Source of the DNA: Microbacterium sp. Bi121
GTDB taxonomy: Bacteria; Actinomycetota; Actinomycetes; Actinomycetales; Microbacteriaceae
Assembly (NCBI RefSeq): GCF_918698005.1
Contig: NZ_CAKKLJ010000003.1
Location: 248,001 to 312,000 of the forward strand
Length of the DNA stretch: 64,000 nucleotides
Reading direction: 5' to 3'
This document shows, one piece after another, positions 60,696 through 64,000 of this stretch. A program made the position numbers and the translations under genes. Within the stretch, counting starts at the first letter, position 1; every line of letters begins with the position of its first letter. The notes below the pieces were generated by a model, which saw nothing but the letters and a program-made list of their open reading frames with translations, ran no database searches and was not told the origin of the DNA.

Positions 60696-61103
60696 ATGGT
60701 CCGCGGATATCGTGACCGCGCTGACGACAGTCTCCTGACGCTGCTCGGCGACCTCCCTGAGCTCGTCACCAAGCTGGTCAAGGCCGAGATCGACGCCGCC
60801 AAGTCGTGGGTGTCGCGCACGGCGAAGGATGCCGGCATCGGCGGCGCCTGGTTCGTCATAGCGCTCTTCTTCCTGTTCTGGCTCGTGCCGATGATCCTCG
60901 TGTTCGCCGTCGCCGGGCTCTCGTCCTGGTGGCCGGTGTGGCTCTCGGCGCTCGCCGTGCTCGTGCTGCTGTTGCTGTGCGTGCTGGTGAGCGTGCTGCT
61001 CGGAGCGCTGAAGTTCCGCAAGGTCTTGCGCCGCGAGAACCCGGGCCAGGCCGTGGCAACGGATATTCGAATCGTGAAGGATGCCGGTGATGACCAGCTC
61101 TGA
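60696..61103 (+). CDS. phage holin superfamily III / DUF1469-like membrane protein
   Basis: This 135-residue protein has an N-terminal amphipathic helix (LGDLPELVTKLVKAEIDAAK) and two membrane helices (about 50-75 and 83-105), the layout of the Act-family DUF1469 protein often called holin-like. Nothing else of a phage is nearby, so it is a cellular gene. It starts one base after the preceding stop and overlaps the next gene. Confidence 0.8.
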   Translation: MVRGYRDRADDSLLTLLGDLPELVTKLVKAEIDAAKSWVSRTAKDAGIGGAWFVIALFFLFWLVPMILVFAVAGLSSWWPVWLSALAVLVLLLLCVLVSVLLGALKFRKVLRRENPGQAVATDIRIVKDAGDDQL

Positions 61104-61365
61104 CTCCACTCTGCCCCGCACCGCCGTGCGCGCCGGGATCACGGATCCCGTCGAATCAGCCCGCGCCGAGCTGAAGGCGGCGCTCGCCGCGATCGAGATC
61201 AAGGGCAACGTGCCCCGTCGTCTCGAGAAGGCCTCGCAGCGGGGGATCGCGAAGGCGCGTGTGTTCGCCGACCGCAACCCGGCGGGTGCGATCGCTGCGG
61301 CCGTCGGCATCGCCGCGGTCGCCGGCGGCCTGGTCTGGGCCATCGCCCGCGCCGTCGCCCGATAG
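61090..61365 (+). CDS. DUF3618-like small membrane protein
   Basis: This 91-residue protein has an amphipathic N-terminal half (ESARAELKAALAAIEIKGN, PRRLEKAS) and one C-terminal helix (NPAGAIAAAVGIAAVAGGLV). It matches the DUF3618 pattern. It overlaps the holin-like gene by 14 bases; GAAGGA lies 8 bases before the ATG at 61090. These three genes are probably one unit. Confidence 0.75.
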   Translation: MTSSDSTLPRTAVRAGITDPVESARAELKAALAAIEIKGNVPRRLEKASQRGIAKARVFADRNPAGAIAAAVGIAAVAGGLVWAIARAVAR

Positions 61366-61413
61366 CTCGTCGCTGCATTCGCTCCCTGCTTCGGAAAGGG
61401 GCAGACTGGGAGC

Positions 61414-62091
61414 ATGTCCGAAGCGAGTGAGCAGAACCCGTCCGGTTTCACCCTCTGGGCCGTCTGGCGGCGCAATCCCGATGCACCGGTCGCCGAGACG
61501 GACGCCACCGAGCTCGAGACGATCGTCGGTCACATCGAGGACTCCGGCGTCACCGTCCGCGGCTTCTACGACGTGTCGGGGCTGAAGGCAGACGCCGACC
61601 TCATGGTCTGGTTGCACGGTGAGACGGCCGAAGATCTGCAGAAGGCTCTGCGGCGCCTGCGCCGCACCGAACTGCTGCGCACCCTGCTGCCCGTGTGGAA
61701 CGTGATGGGCGTGCACCGCGACGCCGAGTTCAACCGTGCGCACGTGCCCGGATTCCTCCGCGGCGTTGAGGCCAAGGGGTGGCTGTGCCTCTACCCCTTC
61801 GTCCGCACACCCGAGTGGTACCTGATCGACGAGGCCGAGCGCCGCAAGATGCTCGCCGACCACGGGCGCAAGGGCGCGGCCTTCACCGGCGTCATCGCCA
61901 ACACCGTGGCAGCCTTCGCGCTCGGCGACTACGAGTGGCTCCTGCCGCTCGAGGCCGACGATCCCACTGAACTCGTCGATCTCATGCGCGATCTGCGCTA
62001 CACCGACGCGCGCCGCTACGTGAAGGAGGAGGTGCCGTTCTACACCGGACGCCGCCTCCGCTTCGACGAGATCGCGGACGTTCTCCAGTAA
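61414..62091 (+). CDS. chdC: coproheme decarboxylase (HemQ/ChdC, chlorite dismutase family)
   Basis: This 225-residue protein makes heme b from coproheme in the monoderm pathway. The family core is GFYDVSGLKADADLMVW, then EWYLIDEAERRKMLADHGR and a catalytic Tyr in the YPFVRTPEWY segment, as in actinobacterial ChdC. The proximal His is in ADHGRKGAAF or near it. CAGACT and GGGAG are both just upstream of the ATG. It is followed by hemC after 3 bases. Confidence 0.93.
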   Translation: MSEASEQNPSGFTLWAVWRRNPDAPVAETDATELETIVGHIEDSGVTVRGFYDVSGLKADADLMVWLHGETAEDLQKALRRLRRTELLRTLLPVWNVMGVHRDAEFNRAHVPGFLRGVEAKGWLCLYPFVRTPEWYLIDEAERRKMLADHGRKGAAFTGVIANTVAAFALGDYEWLLPLEADDPTELVDLMRDLRYTDARRYVKEEVPFYTGRRLRFDEIADVLQ

Positions 62092-62094
62092 GCC

Positions 62095-63102
62095 ATGTCC
62101 ACTCCCAACCGATCGCGCCCGATCCGCCTGGGCACACGTCGAAGCGCTCTGGCACAGGCGCAGTCCGGTCACGTCGCCGCAGCCCTGGAGAAGATCTCCG
62201 GCCGCAGGGTCGAGCTCGTCCCGATCGTCTCCGAGGGGGACACCAACCGCGCATCGCTCTCCGAGATCGGCGGGCTCGGAGTCTTCGCCACACGGCTGCG
62301 TGAGGCGCTGCTCGCCGGTGAGTGCGACATCCTCGTCCACTCGCTCAAGGACCTCCCGACCGCTGTGCCCGACAGCCTCGTCATCGCAGCTACGCCGGTC
62401 CGCGAAGATGCCCGCGACATCGTGATCACCCGCGACGGCACTCCGCTGCACGCGCTGCGCGCCGGCGCCAAGGTCGGAACTGGTTCACCTCGTCGTATCG
62501 CTCAGGTGCGACGTCGCGCGCCGCGTGCGGAGGTCGTCGACATCCGCGGCAACGTCGACTCGCGTCTTGCCAGGGTGGAGTCCGGCGAACTGGACGCCGT
62601 CATCCTCGCCGCTGCCGGCCTCTCGCGGCTCGGCTCGGAGACGAGACTCAAGCGTGAAGAGCTGGGGCTCTCCGAATGGCCGACAGCGCCAGGGCAGGGC
62701 TCGCTCGCCGTCGAGACCACCGCGGATGCGGCATCCGATCTGCGTGCGGCGCTCGCCGAACTCGACGATGAGAGCACCCGTCTGGCGATCACCGTCGAGC
62801 GTGCCGTGCTCGAGGGACTGGATGCCGGATGCCAGGCGCCGATGGCCGCGCACGCGGTCGTCACTGGCGACGCCGTTCGGCTGCGCACGATCGTCTACGA
62901 CCCCGCCGGAGAGCGGCGGATCGGGCTCGACGTCACGGAATCCCTGAACCGGGGGTATATTCGTGGGAACGGCAGTGGCAACGATGCAGATGCTGCCGAT
63001 GGTGCGAACCCGAATCGCGCAGCACGTGAGCTCGGGCTTTCTGTCGCCCGTCGGCTGCTCGAACAAGGGGCGGCCGACTTCGTCCCCCGAGAGCAACCCT
63101 GA
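62095..63102 (+). CDS. hemC: porphobilinogen deaminase (hydroxymethylbilane synthase)
   Basis: This 335-residue enzyme joins four porphobilinogens. RLGTRRSALAQAQSGHV at the N-terminus, HSLKDLPTAVPD with the catalytic Asp, GTGSPRRIAQVRRRAP and the dipyrromethane-bearing Cys in LDAGCQAPMAAHA are all visible. Its stop overlaps the hemD start by one base. Confidence 0.96.
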   Translation: MSTPNRSRPIRLGTRRSALAQAQSGHVAAALEKISGRRVELVPIVSEGDTNRASLSEIGGLGVFATRLREALLAGECDILVHSLKDLPTAVPDSLVIAATPVREDARDIVITRDGTPLHALRAGAKVGTGSPRRIAQVRRRAPRAEVVDIRGNVDSRLARVESGELDAVILAAAGLSRLGSETRLKREELGLSEWPTAPGQGSLAVETTADAASDLRAALAELDDESTRLAITVERAVLEGLDAGCQAPMAAHAVVTGDAVRLRTIVYDPAGERRIGLDVTESLNRGYIRGNGSGNDADAADGANPNRAARELGLSVARRLLEQGAADFVPREQP

Positions 63103-63902
63103 TGACCAGCACACCCGAAACCAAGCCCGAGAAGCCGTTGAGCGGCTGGCGCATCCTCGTCCCGCGAGGAGGCCCGTGGGGCGACGGCGTCGCCGCGAGC
63201 CTGCGCTCGCAGGGGGCGATTCCCGTGGTCGCTCCGCTGATCAACTTCGGGCCGACGACGGACCAGGCCGCGCTCGACGACGCTCTGGAGAAGCTCGCCG
63301 CCGGTGACTTCGACTGGCTCACGATCACCAGTGCCACGACGGTGGACGTTCTGTACGCCCACCGCGCCGTCGTGCCGAAGGGGACCAAGATCGCCGCGGT
63401 CGGAGAGACGACAGCGGCGGCGCTCCAGGCAGTCGGCTACGAGGTCGCCCTCGTCCCGGAGCAGGACAACTCCGCCGAGGGCATGGCCGAGCAGCTCATC
63501 GCGCTCGAACCGGAGCCGCGCCGCATCCTGACTCTGCGCAGCGAGATCGCCAAGCCCGTGCTGACGCGTTCGCTGATCGCGGCTGGCCACGATGTCGCGA
63601 GCATCGTCGCCTACCGCACGGTCGGAGTCCCGGTGACGGATCGCATCCGCCGCGACGTCGACAGCGGCCGGATCAACGCGATCCTCATCACCAGCGGATC
63701 GGTCGCTCAGCAGGTGCGCGAGCAGTTCCCCGACATCCCGGATGACACGCTGCTCGCCGCGATCGGACCACGCACCGCGAAGGACGCCCGCAAGGCCGGA
63801 CTGCCGATCACGGTCGTCGCCGACAAGCAGACCGTCGATGCGCTCATCGATGCCGTCTCGCACTTCACCCTTCCGCACGCAGCCGACGAGTTCGCGCCGT
63901 GA
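63102..63902 (+). CDS. hemD: uroporphyrinogen-III synthase
   Basis: This 266-residue protein has the two-lobed HemD fold: LSGWRILVPRGGPWGDGV, FDWLTITSATTVDVLY and AILITSGSVAQQVREQFP, with TVDALIDAV at the end. The family has low sequence conservation, but position between hemC and hemB makes the call secure. It overlaps hemB by 4 bases (GTGA). Confidence 0.93.
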   Translation: MTSTPETKPEKPLSGWRILVPRGGPWGDGVAASLRSQGAIPVVAPLINFGPTTDQAALDDALEKLAAGDFDWLTITSATTVDVLYAHRAVVPKGTKIAAVGETTAAALQAVGYEVALVPEQDNSAEGMAEQLIALEPEPRRILTLRSEIAKPVLTRSLIAAGHDVASIVAYRTVGVPVTDRIRRDVDSGRINAILITSGSVAQQVREQFPDIPDDTLLAAIGPRTAKDARKAGLPITVVADKQTVDALIDAVSHFTLPHAADEFAP

Positions 63903-64000
63903 GCTTCCCTTCTGCAGGGTTCCCGGAAGTGCGTCCTCGGCGGTTGCGCCGGTCGCCGGCTGTCAGGGCGCTCGCCCGTGAGACCTCCGTCGAACCGCGA
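63899..64000 (+). CDS. hemB: delta-aminolevulinic acid dehydratase, N-terminal part
   Basis: Only 34 codons lie in the window. The frame from GTG 63899 reads RPRRLRRSPAVRALARETSV (residues 12-31), which matches the conserved basic N-terminus of HemB before the first barrel strand. The GTG overlaps the hemD stop. The gene continues past the right edge. Confidence 0.8.
   Translation, partial: MSFPSAGFPEVRPRRLRRSPAVRALARETSVEPR

Noticed and set aside
60696..61103. Prophage remnant, from the holin-like gene
   Set aside because: No integrase, capsid, lysin or attachment site is seen. This family is also a normal cellular membrane protein.

Overview
The window is a contiguous, high-GC chromosomal segment. 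Codon use, the gene set (coproporphyrin-type heme pathway, monoderm type IV pili, NarL-type two-component pairs) and the frequent GGATGC/GCATCC hexamer fit a member of the Microbacteriaceae, most likely Microbacterium. That assignment is inference: no 16S rRNA is present. I see no insertion sequence, prophage, CRISPR array, rRNA or tRNA. Coding density is high. Many genes overlap by 1-4 bases, and many first genes of operons look leaderless, with a TANNNT-like hexamer 6-7 bases before the start codon.

Layout. 0.1-6.6 kb: a NatAB-like ABC exporter, an FMN reductase, a NarL-type two-component pair, a RibD-C family reductase and exonuclease III. 6.7-11.8 kb: an operon of HAD phosphatase, PhnD-type lipoprotein, ATPase, two PhnE-type permeases and an RpiR/SIS regulator, preceded by a PHO-box-like direct repeat. 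11.8-19.7 kb: a YbhB-like protein, pyrE, a ROK kinase, anmK, small proteins, a NagD-like HAD phosphatase, mntR-mntH with two operator-like boxes, and a SpoU methyltransferase. 19.7-25.6 kb: a second two-component pair with a membrane protein, a DUF2993-like protein, a MATE transporter and a DUF1992 protein.

25.6-36.4 kb is the most distinctive region: a complete type IV pilus locus (pilin, three minor pilins, prepilin peptidase, PilM, PilN, PilO, PilT, PilC and a convergent PilB) behind a 375-base structured leader. No PilP or PilQ is present, as expected for a cell with no outer membrane. 36.5-48.2 kb: M13 metallopeptidase, an apparently inactive beta-lactamase fold protein, an NCS1 permease/deaminase/PucR nucleobase module, a MarR-controlled reductase, an MFS exporter, a GNAT and a HIT-like protein. 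48.3-55.6 kb: a VapBC-type toxin-antitoxin pair, glycyl-tRNA synthetase, a class C beta-lactamase-like protein, a DUF1801 protein with a DNA glycosylase, and a third two-component system whose kinase has an unusual second membrane half. 55.7-64.0 kb: a signal peptidase and the heme cluster (hemA divergent from hemE-hemY, three small membrane proteins, chdC, hemC, hemD, and a hemB cut by the window edge).

Two families of short intergenic palindromic or tandem repeats sit at gene 3' ends, and a third repeat-like sequence appears to have inserted in frame into hemA.
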